Source of the DNA: Scedosporium boydii | Lineage: Eukaryota; Ascomycota; Sordariomycetes; Microascales; Microascaceae | Direction of reading: 5' to 3' | DNA: 64,000 nt | Assembly: GCA_002221725.1 (NCBI GenBank) | Contig: NJFT01000018.1 | Coordinates: 248,001 to 312,000 of the forward strand | Shown: positions 34,341 to 46,210 of the stretch, piece by piece | Position numbering within the stretch: the stretch's first letter is position 1 | Layout: each line of letters opens with the position of its first letter | Notes under the pieces: model-generated | The model's database searches: none | What the model saw: only the letters and a program-made list of their open reading frames with translations | What the model was told of the DNA's origin: nothing | Translations under genes and position numbers: made by a program

Positions 34341-36100
34341 ACGGCACGGTGTGATCTGCAGAGTCTCACCATGCGAGTGTCTCGACCAACCCCGACGGAA
34401 AGAACAAAAAAGGACGTGCGTCTTAAGGCTGAAAGGAACTGGGTTTGGCACAGAACCAGTGTTGGAAAGGTGGAAAAGGGGTTCCTGCCGAAGTTGCAGG
34501 ATTTACATGACGTGCATGGGGCTCGAGGAAGAATCTGCGTTTGTTACGTTTATCAGCCGTGTCTGGCTTGTGAAGATGGAGATCATGTTGGTCTCCCCTT
34601 GTTTGTTATGTCGGAATATCCGCATCTGGAGTGTCGGGGCAACCCGACCGTATCTTTGTGGGGAGAGGGACCGAAGGGAAAACGCAGATAGGATTGGGGT
34701 CGGGGATTGTGGATCTGTTGAAACGGGATGCATTAATTCGGAGTCGAGAGTGACGGTTGAAAGCCGGGAGGGGCCGAGTTTTACAGAGGAGAGCAGCTTT
34801 CTCCGTCGCTCTCCGTCTCCAGTGGTCTGGGGGATCTTTCTCTTTCTCTCTCCCTTTTCTTCTGGCTGGTGTTGGTTCTTGGCCGGAATCGGTTGGCGTG
34901 TTATTGGTGTCGAGGGCTGTTCATGTTTTGGTGTCCTTGTGCTTTTTTCCCTTTTTTTGAGATTTGAATTCGGCGAAGGGGGCTTGAAAAGAGTCGTCGT
35001 TATCTGGCAACTATGTTATCTTTTTTAAAACGTACTCAGACAGCTCCGAGACACCAAGATCTCTGTATTCGGAGGACGAACAGAAGTGATTGAGGGAAGC
35101 TGTTGAAACAATGAAATAATTAACCAAGTCTTCAAACCCATGCCCCCAATCTCATTTGATCAGTCTTCGCCAGGCCATGATAAATATCCCACGCTCCACA
35201 GCCAGGTAAGGCTCATTTTGAGGTCGGCCCCTCACCTCACATCGATTGATATACCAAGAAATACTACGTTGACATCTTACGATTTTCGGTCAACTTCCCC
35301 GCTGCCCCGTGACTCCCGATGCTCTACACTGTTCATAAAACTGTAACTAAACCCCCCTATAAAATCCTCGACTGCATTTGATCCGTCCCCCTCTGCTGCA
35401 AAATACTCACACACCAGAACCCCCCCGAGAACCCCTACTGTCGATCACACTGAAGAAAGAACACTCGTCTTTGTACCCTCCACTACCTCCTCTTTCCGCT
35501 CTTCTTTCCCCCCTTTGATGCAAGCATTCGTTTTCTATGACGACGGCGATAAAGTGCTTCCGGAGTTGTGTCTTGATTTGTTTTTCTCCTTGGCACCTTT
35601 ACGAGATGGTTGAATGAACGTCACTGATGTGTAGCAGGGCAGACAGGCGAGAAGAGGTATCAAGGTCAGAGATGTGCTCTCTCTGTTCAAGTCTATTGTG
35701 TCCCCCCTGCCCATCTTCTGGAGCAGACAAGACAGGGGCTAAAAAAAAAAAAATTGTATGTGGCATACATGATGCTTTCCACTGCCTCCCCGATCGTCCA
35801 GGGGAGGGAGGGGGCATGAAGGTATCATTCATTATTCATGGGACAGAGCATCCCAAACAACAGGTCACCGACGCTCGGCGGGGGGGTATGTGTGCAACGG
35901 AAACAACATTTCAAGACGCAGTTTAGGTAACTGTGCTTCATATCCCGTGTACAAGAGGGTCCGACGATCTCGACCCAAAACCAAGTGGTCTATTCCAAAA
36001 CCACATTGAAAGCCTCAAAGATATCGACTTTCTTTTCAAGCAACAAGAGAAATGAGACGAGGCAGAAAGAAAACTCCCTTCATCCAAAAACGCCACCCCT
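34341..36100. other. Convergent intergenic region between homeobox and NAD kinase genes
   Basis: 1.76 kb of two opposing 3' ends. A frame on + at 34264-35028 overlaps the homeobox stop in another phase and looks spurious. G/T-rich runs occur at 34800-35000 and short A tracts at 35740-35755. Nothing else could be supported. Confidence 0.5.
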
Positions 36101-38021
36101 TTACATCCCCAGCAGACTCATCTGCCTTCTTAGAGGGCTGGCGCTAACGCTACCCTCCTCACTTGCGTAGCAAGCTGAGTCTGTGTCGATGTCCCATTCG
36201 GCACAGTCGTCATCTAGGTCGTCCTTGTCGCCAGCGGAAGGGTCGAATGCCTTCTGTGTGGCGGCACGGACGTTCCACCTTAGCGTGCGGGACACGCTGT
36301 CGAACCATTCCGTGTCCGTCCGGGCAACGGTGGGGAACGGGTACTGACTAGCCGTGATGGTGACGTAGTCGCCTTGCCGGAGCTCCAAACGACCCTTGCC
36401 ATCAAAGGCGCAGTAAGCAGTGGCACGCGAATTTCGTGGAACTGACACCTTCAGAGCCATTGTGTCGCTGAGAACCATGGGGCGGAAGGAGAGAGTGTGG
36501 GGGCAGATAGGAGTGAGAAGAATGGCGGGGATGTCGGGGTGGACAAGAGAACCGCCAGCAGAAAGCGAGTACGCCGTTGATCCTGCAGAGCAGCCCGAGT
36601 TAGTTTGCATATTACCGGGCGGGGGGGGAGGGAGAGAGAGCATAGAGCACGAAAGGAGGGGAGGGGTCTATCGGAAACCTACCAGTTGGAGTAGAGAAAA
36701 TGCACCCATCCGCCTGGACAACGGTGAGCAACTCGTCATCGCCGTACAGTTCGAGGTTCGACACGTAGGGGCTTGGACCGCGGTCGATGACGAGCTCGTT
36801 GAGCACCTCAAACTGCTCAGCCTCCTCGGTCTGGTGGTTGATGCCATTCCTGTACACTGTGCAGGTGAATCGCATTCGCAAGTTGACTTTCATGCCTTCG
36901 GAGCCCATGATACGGTCTAGGTGGTTCTTGTATCGTTCGAATTCAAAGGGCGTTAGGAATCCGAGGCTTCCGAGACTGAAGGACAACACTGGCGGAACGA
37001 TGCGCTGGAAGAGCCACGACGTGAAGAGGACGGTGCCGTCTCCGCCAAGGGTAAGGACGAGATCGAACATTTCAGGCCGGGACCAGCAGAGATCCGGAGT
37101 CCAATACTTGAGCATGTGCTCAAAGCGGGGATCTTCGGCTAAAATACCCGCGGCATCGAAGCGCTTTCCGTTGCGCAATTTGGCGTCGACGTAAACATTG
37201 ACACCGACGTCGGATCCGTACCGGGGGGTCCGGAGGAGGAAAAGGGCGAGCTCTTTCGTCATGTAGACGAGCTGGTTGTCCCGGGCCTTGGTAACAATCA
37301 TGACGTTGCGTACAGCGCGCTTGATGGGACGTCGCTGCAGTTGCTTGGCAACCTCCCGTACGCCTGTGGCGGTCTGGACGAGGCGGGAGTGCGACATGTA
37401 CTGATCATTCTTGATCTCTTCGAGGACTCTGTCGATGTCGACAGCATCATCGAAGCGCTGGTGATAGAAGCATGGCGATTGAAGGCTGGCGGGGAGGGCG
37501 GTGGAGAGGGTTGGTGTAAGATTCTGGCTAGCGGCAAGGCCGCTCAGGGCATCGGCGAGTTGTTGCGACGAGGAGGTGCCAGGTCGGTTATCGACCATAC
37601 TATGAGCGGAGAGCATCCCTGGCAAGCTTAGAGCCTCAGGCTTATTATTCCTGGCAACTGAAGCTAGGGCCTTGATGATGGTTTGGCGGGGGATCTCGTG
37701 CGACGGATTGTTTCTCCGATGACCTTGGGGACGGTTGTCGGCGACGGTGACGCCTTCAGAGGGCTCGGAAGGGCCGCTCAGAGAAGATGTACCAGAGGGA
37801 ACAGTAGGTCGTGGCGATTCAGCATTGGCATGACGGGTCAAGACTTCAGCATGGAGGGAAGGGAAGAAGGTAGTTGGGGGGGCACCAAGGCGGGCGCTCG
37901 AGGTTTTGGGGCGGTCCGAAATGCTGTTAATATATCCTTCCGGTTTTGGGAGAGTTGGCGGGTTACTCAGGGCTGGGTGGAGAGCCGTGGGGGAGGTAAC
38001 GGTGCTCCTGGATATAGGCAT
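36101..38021 (-). CDS. NAD kinase, two exons
   Basis: Exons 38021-36683 and 36582-36101 join in phase 1 to 606 aa. The catalytic core holds the diagnostic LTLGGDGTVLF (GGDGT near residues 326-330), SLGSLGFLTPFEF, and the substrate loop VQADGCIFSTPTGSTAYSLS, whose last residues are encoded across the intron. The C-terminus has TLSFRPMVLSD and LRWNVR-type strands. The enzyme phosphorylates NAD to NADP, feeding NADPH-dependent biosynthesis and oxidative defence. The roughly 200-residue N-terminal extension is Ser/Pro-rich and probably regulatory, as in fungal cytosolic UTR1-type kinases; no mitochondrial presequence is evident. The start is the first ATG of a long open frame, and later in-frame ATGs are possible. 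Confidence 0.92.
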
Positions 38022-41000
38022 GGTGGGGATTTCGGGTAATAATGCTTGGCTTGCGCGATTGGCTGGTTTGTTCCGTCTTCGTGCAGGAATCTCCCAGATT
38101 AGTGCGATTCCTTCTTTTCCACTCTCTTCTGCTCGGCTCCGGCTTATGCTTGTTCTGTCCTAGGCGAAGGTCGGGGGGAGGAAGGGGGGGAAGTACCCTG
38201 CGAACAAAGTTGGCCGGGATGTGGAATCGGGAGCGTCGGCGAGTGCAGACCAGGCGGTAGCCGATGCGGCACAGGTGCAGCACAGTATGGTACAGTGCCC
38301 TTACAGCGCAGCGCAGAGCAGCACAGGACAGGAAAAGACTCGACTAGGAAAAGCCTGGCGGTCCACGCGAACTACGCGAGTCACAGGTGATTCCAAGGAA
38401 AGCCAAGCTAAGTAGCGAGATGACGTGGAGTTTCGGAACCCGGGCGTGGGTGATGATGAGGGGAGAGGGTGTGGGTGTGGGTGTGTTCCCGATCCCTGGA
38501 TTTGTGTTGATTTCCTAATTCTGATGGTCAGACACACCAGTGATGAGAATCTCGGGGCACCATCAAGTACAACCTGTACGGTTGTGCCGAAGTGCTGGCT
38601 GTGTGCTAGTAGCGCCCGCGCAAGCCGGGCAGAATTGAGTTTCCGGGGAGAGGGGGCTTGCCGTCAACTTACCAATTGGAGGTTCTTCCCGTCAATCGAG
38701 GGCGGCGCTTAAACCTCAAGGGAAACCCGTGGCTTCCAGCAAAACTCCTAGTGTGAACTTTGAAGTTTGATTGTGATGCTGATGCTGCCCTGCAGTTCGA
38801 CCCGCACGTGGTATTGGCTATGCAGCGTGGGATGCAGGTGAAGGCGAATCAAGTGACGAGGCTAAGACCAAGAGGAAGAGGCAAGGGACTCGATGATGCA
38901 ATGAAAATGTGAAAGCAAGCGAAAGAAAAGTCTAGGTGATGTGATTTGAACAGAAAAGAAACCAAAAGATGAAAATGAAGACGACGCCAGGTCTATGAGA
39001 TGCGATGCAGATCGAGAAAAGTGACCAGGAAAAAGGTATCGAAAAGAATGCAATGCCGAGGAAAACTAGCAGAAAATAGAAATCAAAAAGGTGGGGAAGA
39101 GCTCGAGTTGCTTTGGTTGAGTCGGAAAGCTAGTCCTAGTTGAGGCAAGACGAGGTGGCGATGCGGAACAAGAGCTCAGAGAAGGAAATAGAGACGCCCC
39201 GATACTGAGGGTACCAGTTTGATATATCGGAAGCAACAGTGGGACGGAAGTAGATATCAAAACGAGATTCCGAACGACGTTGACAAGATGAATATGATGA
39301 ATATATGCAGCCACAAACGGCTAGGCCAGCACCAGCACCGGCACCAGACAAGCAGGAAGACAAAGAACACCGCTGAATAGGGTAAAAGGTAATTGCGAGA
39401 ACTACCAGAGCTCTGCTTCACCGTCTTGCCTGTGCCGAAATCAAAGGTGGGAGGAAGGGGGGTTTGCTTGGGTCTACCGAGAGAAGACTGAAGACCAGAA
39501 GAGGTCAGAGAGCTGTTCCCAACTTCGCGAAGAGAGCTTTTATCTATATTCGTGTTTTTCTGCTCCCGTCCCCTGCCTCGCCTCCTGTGCCAGTTGGGCG
39601 GAACGAAGATGGCGACGATCAAGAAGTTCGAGGGATAGGCAAAGGCTCCGATCCTTGTTGACGAGGGTAAGGGTATGTGGTGTACATGGCCCTTCGTACA
39701 GAAAAACGGTATCAATAAACCCTGCAGCCCGCTAAGGTCAAGGGTGCATGGGCTTGTCGATCTCTTACAGGCTGCACAGCAGAGCAGAGGTCTGGGGTGT
39801 GGGAAAACTCAGCGCGATCGCCGATTGCACATTGCAGGATTTGATTGATTCTTTCCCTCTTCAACAAGCTTGGCTTCAATGTCGGAGGGCCCTGGAGGTC
39901 GAGGCCAGGCCCAGCAGGGGTCGATGTATGAAGTACGAAGTACCTTCTGTGGGAACCAATAGTCTCCATGCCGCTGGATCAACATTGATGAACCCTGTGC
40001 TCCCTGGGCTCCCTGTTGAGGCACACTCATCCCTGTGACAGTGACAGGACGACGGTGTAACAGAATCGCAGGCTTGGCAAAAAAGCTGAGGGGCCTGTGG
40101 GGAGTACTGATACTGGTAGTGATACTTGGCCCCAGTTCTTCGAGACACCTCTCGGCTTCCATCTTCATACCAAGTCGGCCTTTTTTCGCAATCCTGATCC
40201 CGACACATTTACTCGAGGTGATATTATTACGAAGTGTGAAAGTACGAAGTAATATCGCTTCGAACTTTCCTTCCCCTTGGAGCACGCACATGCTCCTGCC
40301 AACCAACCACGGCCCGTGGCACATCCTCAGCTTGCTTGCACCTTCGCAACCACCACGAACCTCTTTTCTTCATTGATGTACGAAGGTACTTGTAGTCGTG
40401 TTTGTATCAATGTATAATTACCTGGATTCTATTATCTTTTCTCCTACATTTCGGAGTCGTGTATACATACGCTGCTGCTTCCGTGGCTAGCCTATGGATT
40501 TCGGCCCGCCGAGACCATAAGCACCCTTCGTCGAGAGTCTAGTGGCACATGAAGCAAGGGGAAGAAGATAAGACGAACACGACATACTTCGTGCTTGCAG
40601 AAAGTGTCTTAATCCTCGGGACCAATGCGAATGAAAAGCTCAATGTACGAAGTATGATACTGATGTATTTTTATTACGAAGTGGGTATTGCTCGGTTACC
40701 GAGCGTGACTGTATTGAATTTGAGGTGTAAGTAGAACAGGACACTCCTGCTTGGCGCATTACAATATTGCAATTGTGGAGCATTGTTCCTTCACTCAAAA
40801 TGCTTGCTTACTGTTTGCTAGAACTTCGTCAGCAGTCCTAAGTTTTTAACCACCAAGAAACGACCTCGTAGTTGTATCACCGAGCATTACAAAGAGTACA
40901 CCAACTTCGGCCACCATTTGTTGTGTCAGAACTACCAATCTGATGTAACATCTTCAACGGTGCGGCTCCAACAACTACCCAATAACTACGTAAACTACGA

Positions 41001-42260
41001 AGTACAAGCAGCCTTTAGCAATGATGAGTTGAGATCTAACGTTACTTTCAAACTGAGGATACACATACTTCGCCGTGTCATAATCCTGGCCTGCATCAAA
41101 ATACGCTCGGTTCTGATGTCTTCGTACCCTGACTCCACCTCAATCAATCTCCAGTGGCGACCGCATTTTACCCCCGAGACGAGGTGGCGATAATAGGAGA
41201 TTGACAACCACAACAAAAGAACAAAAGGGGGGTTAAGGAAAAAAAAAAAACACTGATATCATTCGCACTTGTCTGCATATTGATGGGGAGTATCCTTGTA
41301 GTGGGGGTCCTACCACTACCACACTGATCTTGAAGGACAGGCCTGCAGGCCTTGCAGGTAAGAGCCTGGACCTGGCAGCTGGTCGAGGCGTGTTTGACTT
41401 GTCGCGGATCAAGCAGGGTATAACCGACACCTTTTAGGTCTGTGACAAATTGGCGGTGGTATCTGGATACACAGGTACATCTACAAGATTGGCTATCACA
41501 TCCTAAGGAAGCGCTTCGTGAAGCAAATTATTTTGGTCGCATTTTGTCAAATTAAGCCTTGCAGCGAATGGAGATGTAAAGTTGACCAGTCACCAACTCC
41601 AGGAAAACACGAGGCTCGTTGTCGTTGCAAGAGGTGGGGTCTTCTGGATTCCCCTGCAAGATCTGAGGCTTAATAGTTGGGGATGAAACCCCGATGGTCT
41701 CCCGCCTCCCCAAACACAGACAGTTGTTGCGGCAAAATCTCCACAGTTACAGTGGCGGTCCAGACCTTGTCAGGGGGCTTCCTCCCAAGGCGGGAAAACG
41801 GCAATATTAGGCGTACGGCCGCTGTAGATAGTTCGTAGACAGACTTTTAAGCCCAATCCACCCCTTCCTCCATATATCTCCGTAGTAGTAATGGGTAGTA
41901 TAATGGCAGCAATTATCCTGGCCGAAGCGCTATCTCGAACAGCTGGGATCGTTGGACCCACATGTCCGGTGTCCTTCCAGACACCTTCCAGACAGAACGA
42001 CGATTCTGCCCAAGGACCATTGCCATTGTCTTGTTTCAACAGGCCCGTTCACCTTCCTCTTGTCGGGGCAACTCCGACCCACTCGTCGCGAGTTTCTTCG
42101 TATCGAGTATCGTCTCCAGTAAGACCTCCGCGGGGCTTACCAAAAGTACGACCCTTTTTCATCCAATGCATTGTGCTGCTGTTGCAAGTAACGGAAACGG
42201 CTCCGCTCCCCCCTTTGGCCCCAAACCATTTGCCGGCAGAGCCTGGCTTCACAGTTTTGT
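38022..42260. other. 4.2 kb stretch without a supportable gene
   Basis: Upstream of the NAD kinase and downstream of RRP46. It holds exact 9-mer copies at 39934-39942, 40243-40251, 40646-40654 and 40996-41004, and further near copies between 40220 and 40700, so the density is high. Frames such as - strand 39257-39715 lack family features and coding-like structure. Confidence 0.5.
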
Positions 42261-43230
42261 TCATACAGAGATCTTCCAGTGTAGATCAGCGGCAACCTTG
42301 GAGGCCATGACGGTCCGAATGAACTGCTTCATGTCCACGGACTTGGCGTAGTCTACCGCGGACTCGCCCTCGTCAACCGACATTTCGTCTGGTGATTGGA
42401 GACAGACCTTCTGGGCGGCCTTGACTACCTCGTCCCATTCGTCGAGGGAGAATTGACCCTCGCTCTCGGCCAGAAGGAGGTCGTCTTCGGACGTGAACCC
42501 CAGGACATGCACTGATCTTGCATGGGCAATCTGGACCGCCGTCGGATCAACGATGACTTTCCCGTCGTTGGAGTCCCCAGGGACGATCAGTAAGGCGGCA
42601 GTTACTATCCCCTTTAGCGGGATTGCTCCAGAGAGTAGAGCTAAGATGGCGGCATGTAATAATGCTGGGATGGCAGGAAGATTCTGCGACGTGTTGCTTT
42701 GTCAGTTTCCCCCTTGGTAGAAGATGATGATGGGTGCGGGAGACTAAGATGAACGTACAATGTTATACCGCATGGCCTTTCCGTTCTCATACTCATTCTC
42801 TGGCACTTCCATCACCTGGAGGGCAACTTGGATAAGGCACCTTGGAAAGTTCCGGATAGGAATTAACTGCCGAAGGGCAGACTGTAGAATAGACTCAAGA
42901 TGACGCTCTCTCGTACCTACACATACAGACAACAGGCGTCACCGCCCGTCCAACTCAATAAGTCTCAGTTCTAACCTGCAAAGTGTCTATTCCTTCCGTG
43001 GGGATATGAGAGAGACAGGGAACGGGGGTTGATATCTAACCTCCAACACCAGCTGCAGGTCGCACGATAACATCTACCAGAGCTTCGAATGCGTATTCCT
43101 CACGCTTCAAGGTCTCAACAGGACCATTGGCAGCCGCCACCACCTTATATCCAGCGTAGGAAAAGATGACGGATCCATCTGCATTGGGTAGAGGCGCTAT
43201 TTCCGCCGCGGGTTCATTTGTTGGGGCCAT
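42261..43230 (-). CDS. RRP46: Exosome subunit Rrp46 (RNase PH fold), three exons
   Basis: Exons 43230-43041, 42916-42759 and 42683-42261 give 256 aa. The sequence follows the RNase PH-like fold: an N-terminal strand segment (DGSVIFSYAGYKVVAAANGP), then RERHLESILQSALRQLIPI, RCLIQVALQVMEV, and the C-terminal helix/strand pair LPAIPALLHAAILALLSGAI with KVIVDPT. Rrp46 is one of six such proteins in the eukaryotic exosome ring, which processes and degrades RNA in nucleus and cytoplasm. Ring subunits are catalytically inactive in fungi. The order of segments and the RYNINLPAIPALLHA junction fit Rrp46 better than Rrp41 or Mtr3. It diverges from the PP2A activator gene over 446 bp. Confidence 0.85.
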
Positions 43231-43676
43231 TCTGAGGCTGAAGTGAAGGGTGAGTCGGTGATTGAGTAAGGCTTCGACGATCTCGAAAAATTAAATTCTA
43301 ATGCGCTTCACGCTTGGGTGTTGGTGCAAAATTAGGTACTTGAGAGCGGGGCAACTGTAGCAGATCGCGGGGTAGATGATGTCCTAAATTCTAGCAAGCG
43401 AGTATTCAATTTTAGAGCCAACCCCTTCTGTAAGTACAGGGAAGACCGCTAAAAGGGGTACTTTGGCACCGTTGATCGCCACTGAACAATGTTGAACTTT
43501 TTGCTCTTCTCAGCTTCGGCAGCCTTACTCAGCCCTAGGAGCTACCAATGTGACCGACATCATAGTGGTTCGATTTCAAGGTCTCCGAGACGCAACCTAG
43601 CTCTTCCCGTCAACATCATCGAACCATCACACCCCCCCCCCTTATCTTATCCCCGCACAAAGAAGCAAGCACCAAC
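43231..43676. promoter_or_regulatory. Shared divergent promoter region, RRP46 and PTPA homologue
   Basis: 446 bp between two divergent start codons. A C-rich run lies at 43630-43641, just upstream of the + strand gene. No copy of the 9-mer is present. Confidence 0.55.
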
Positions 43677-44951
43677 ATGCCGGATACCGACGTGAAGCTA
43701 AATAACCCGACGCAGGGGGTCCCCTCGACGTCGTCTTTAAAAGACCGGCTCCCCAGGCTTGAACCTCGAAGACGTCCCAACGACCGCACGAATCCCACCC
43801 CTCGCCCAGAGACGCCAGAGTTGCCACCGCCTCCCGACACGAACTCACTCACTTTCCAGATCCCGTCGAGACGCATCCTTTCGAAGAAGGACCACGAGCT
43901 ATTCCTTTCGTCGCCGACGTACAAGCTTATCCTAGCATGGGTGTTTGGCCTTTCGGAGGCGGTCACGGACACGCCGTGTTCCGCGGTGAGGGATGATGAG
44001 GGCCTGAGCAAGGCGGTCAAGACGATCTTGGAGATACTCGACGATGCGGCGCGGCTTGTAGAACAGGCACCACCGAGTGACGAGGGAGGATCCCGGTTCG
44101 GCAACAAGGTGTTCCGCACCTTCCTCGACCTCGCCAAAGCGAAGCTCCCCGAATGGCACAAGAAGCTAGGGATTGAGTCCGACGCCGCCAGTGCGGAAGT
44201 ATCAACGTACCTGCAGCATTCCTTCGGTAACTGGTCGCGCATCGATTACGGCTCGGGACACGAACTGAACTTTATGATATGGCTTCTCTGTCTTTACAAG
44301 CTCCGGATTATCACGAAGGATGATTTCAAGGCGCTCGTCCTGCGAGTGTTCATCAAATACCTCGAACTTATGCGCACAATCCAGTCGACGTATTACCTCG
44401 AACCTGCGGGCTCTCACGGCGTTTGGGGCCTCGACGACTACCAGTTCCTACCTTTCTTGTTCGGCGCTTCGCAACTACTGCACCACCCGTATATAACGCC
44501 ACGATCTATACACCAGGACCTTACGCTGGAGGAGTTTGGACACGATTATCTATACCTAGGCCAGGTCTCGTTTGTCAACAGTACAAAGACAGTGAAAGGG
44601 CTACGGTGGCATAGCCCCATGTTGGACGATATCTCGGCGTCAAAGTCATGGGTTAAAGTGGAGGGCGGAATGCGAAGGATGTTTGTCGCCGAAGTCCTTG
44701 GGAAGCTCCCCGTGATGCAGCACTTCTTGTTCGGGTCGCTAGTCCCGGCAGTTGAAGGGATGAGCACGGAGGATGAGATCGAGGCTAGCGAGGAGGCGGA
44801 GAAGGAGCATCATGGTCACCCCCATGCTCATGACCATAGCCATGACGGATGGAGTGATCCATGTGGCATCAAGGTGCCTAGCAGTATTGCGGCGGCACAG
44901 GAAATGAGGAAGAAGGGTGTACAGACGTTACGCAGGATACCGTTTGACTAA
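43677..44951 (+). CDS. PP2A phosphatase activator, PTPA/Rrd family (peptidyl-prolyl isomerase)
   Basis: A single-exon frame of 424 aa. PTPA signatures are present along its length: [60 protein letters not shown], and [20 protein letters not shown] with [10 protein letters not shown]. The protein activates PP2A-type phosphatases by helping the catalytic subunit take its active, metal-loaded form. The C-terminus has a His-rich run ([15 protein letters not shown]) followed by [11 protein letters not shown], which resembles the fungal Rrd1 tail more than Rrd2, but I would not fix the paralogue. The N-terminal 55 residues are Pro-rich and disordered. Absence of introns is unusual in this otherwise intron-bearing neighbourhood. 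Confidence 0.93.
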   Translation: MPDTDVKLNNPTQGVPSTSSLKDRLPRLEPRRRPNDRTNPTPRPETPELPPPPDTNSLTFQIPSRRILSKKDHELFLSSPTYKLILAWVFGLSEAVTDTPCSAVRDDEGLSKAVKTILEILDDAARLVEQAPPSDEGGSRFGNKVFRTFLDLAKAKLPEWHKKLGIESDAASAEVSTYLQHSFGNWSRIDYGSGHELNFMIWLLCLYKLRIITKDDFKALVLRVFIKYLELMRTIQSTYYLEPAGSHGVWGLDDYQFLPFLFGASQLLHHPYITPRSIHQDLTLEEFGHDYLYLGQVSFVNSTKTVKGLRWHSPMLDDISASKSWVKVEGGMRRMFVAEVLGKLPVMQHFLFGSLVPAVEGMSTEDEIEASEEAEKEHHGHPHAHDHSHDGWSDPCGIKVPSSIAAAQEMRKKGVQTLRRIPFD

Positions 44952-45083
44952 ATAAACCTTGTTTTATTTGCCAGTGATAAGGAAAAAAAAAAGTTGATAG
45001 TACAAGACATGAACCGCATGATATATGTAGACTAGACCACCTAACCACCCACTTTGTTTCCCATTTCCAAGACACCAAGCATC

Positions 45084-46210
45084 TTACAACTTAGCGCTCG
45101 CGCCGGAGCCAACAACCTTGATGAGCGCCCTGCCGTTGCTCAAGCAGACCTTACCACCCTCAATCTGGGTCTCGAACCTAATCTCCTCCCAGTCACCGTC
45201 AACCTTGGTGCCCGTCCTCCAGGCACGAGTGACGAGCTTATCGCCAGGCCTCACGGGGCTAGCGAAACGGGCCTGATATTCCCTAATGTTGGCGGGGTTG
45301 CTACCGCCAAAGACCTTGAGGAGCTCGTGGGCGGTGCTGTTCCACGAGTAGAGACCGTGAAGAATAACGCCTCCGAAGCCCATCTTCTTACCGGGCTCGG
45401 GGGTGGCGTGGAGGGGGTTGTAGTCGCCATTTAGGCGGTAGAGGAGAGCGGAACCCAAGTTCGTCTGGTGCTCAACAACGGCGTCGGGCTTCCTATCCTT
45501 AGGAGGCGGGAAGTTCTCCGAGGCCGGGCCCTTGGGACCGCCCCAGCCGCCCTGGCCGATGTAGAAAGCGCTGCCGACGACGCGGTTGTAGACCTCACCC
45601 GACTGGGCGTCGACGAGGTCGGACTGCACGTCGACGACGGTTCCGGGCTTGCCCTTGTCGTAGACGCCGAGGACCTTGGAGCGGATCTCGAAGCGGCGGC
45701 CCTCGGAGGAGGTGGGGAGGGGCTTGAGGAAGGTCATGCGGCGCTGGCCGTCGACGGCGCGGGAGGGGTCGAATTTGGGGACGCCGGGGATGGGGGTGGC
45801 TTTTTGGGAGGCGTAGAAGTCGATGACTTCTTGGGTGGCACCCTTGAAGGCTATATTGTTATGTATGTGTTAGTGACTAGGTAGCTTTTGTTTTTCAACT
45901 CATAGCAACGGATCTTGGCTGGGGTTTGGCGATTGACGTACGGAGGATGATGGGATAGGTAGGGAAGACGGCGAAGTTGGGATGGAGCTCCTGTGGATCA
46001 CATGTTAGCACCAACGGAGCTTGTTGCGCTCGATGAACACGACGAGCTGCGATGCAAGACAAGAGCTCGAGAAGGGGTAGGAAAACGCACATAGAGGAAG
46101 TGAAGCTCCTCGGGGGTCACGCCGATGGAGTTGGCGAAGAGGAGAGCATCACGCTGGAGCCAGGTGACCTGCTGGGGAGGGTACTCGAAGCCTACGCCGG
46201 GACCGGACAT
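45084..46210 (-). CDS. MaoC-type enoyl-CoA hydratase 2-like protein with PTS1, three exons
   Basis: Exons 46210-46091, 45990-45942 and 45850-45084 give 311 aa. The N-terminal half is a hydratase-like hot-dog domain (VTWLQRDALLFANSIGVTPE, HPNFAVFPTYPIIL). The C-terminal hot-dog carries the hydratase 2 motif around residues 210-240 (LYRLNGDYNPLHATPE, then GFGGVILHGLYS) with catalytic Asp and His. The protein ends SAKL, whose last three residues AKL form an accepted PTS1 variant. Family members hydrate trans-2-enoyl-CoA to (3R)-hydroxyacyl-CoA in peroxisomal beta-oxidation; the fungal bifunctional enzyme has the same domain. Here it stands alone. It converges on the PP2A activator gene, with 132 bp between the stops. 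Confidence 0.88.

Noticed and set aside
34264..35028. 254-aa + strand frame after the homeobox gene
   Set aside because: Overlaps the last homeobox exon out of phase, and its Cys/Trp-rich composition looks non-coding.
39257..39715. 152-aa - strand frame with a hydrophobic end
   Set aside because: No family features, sits in a gene-free stretch, and competing frames are equally open.
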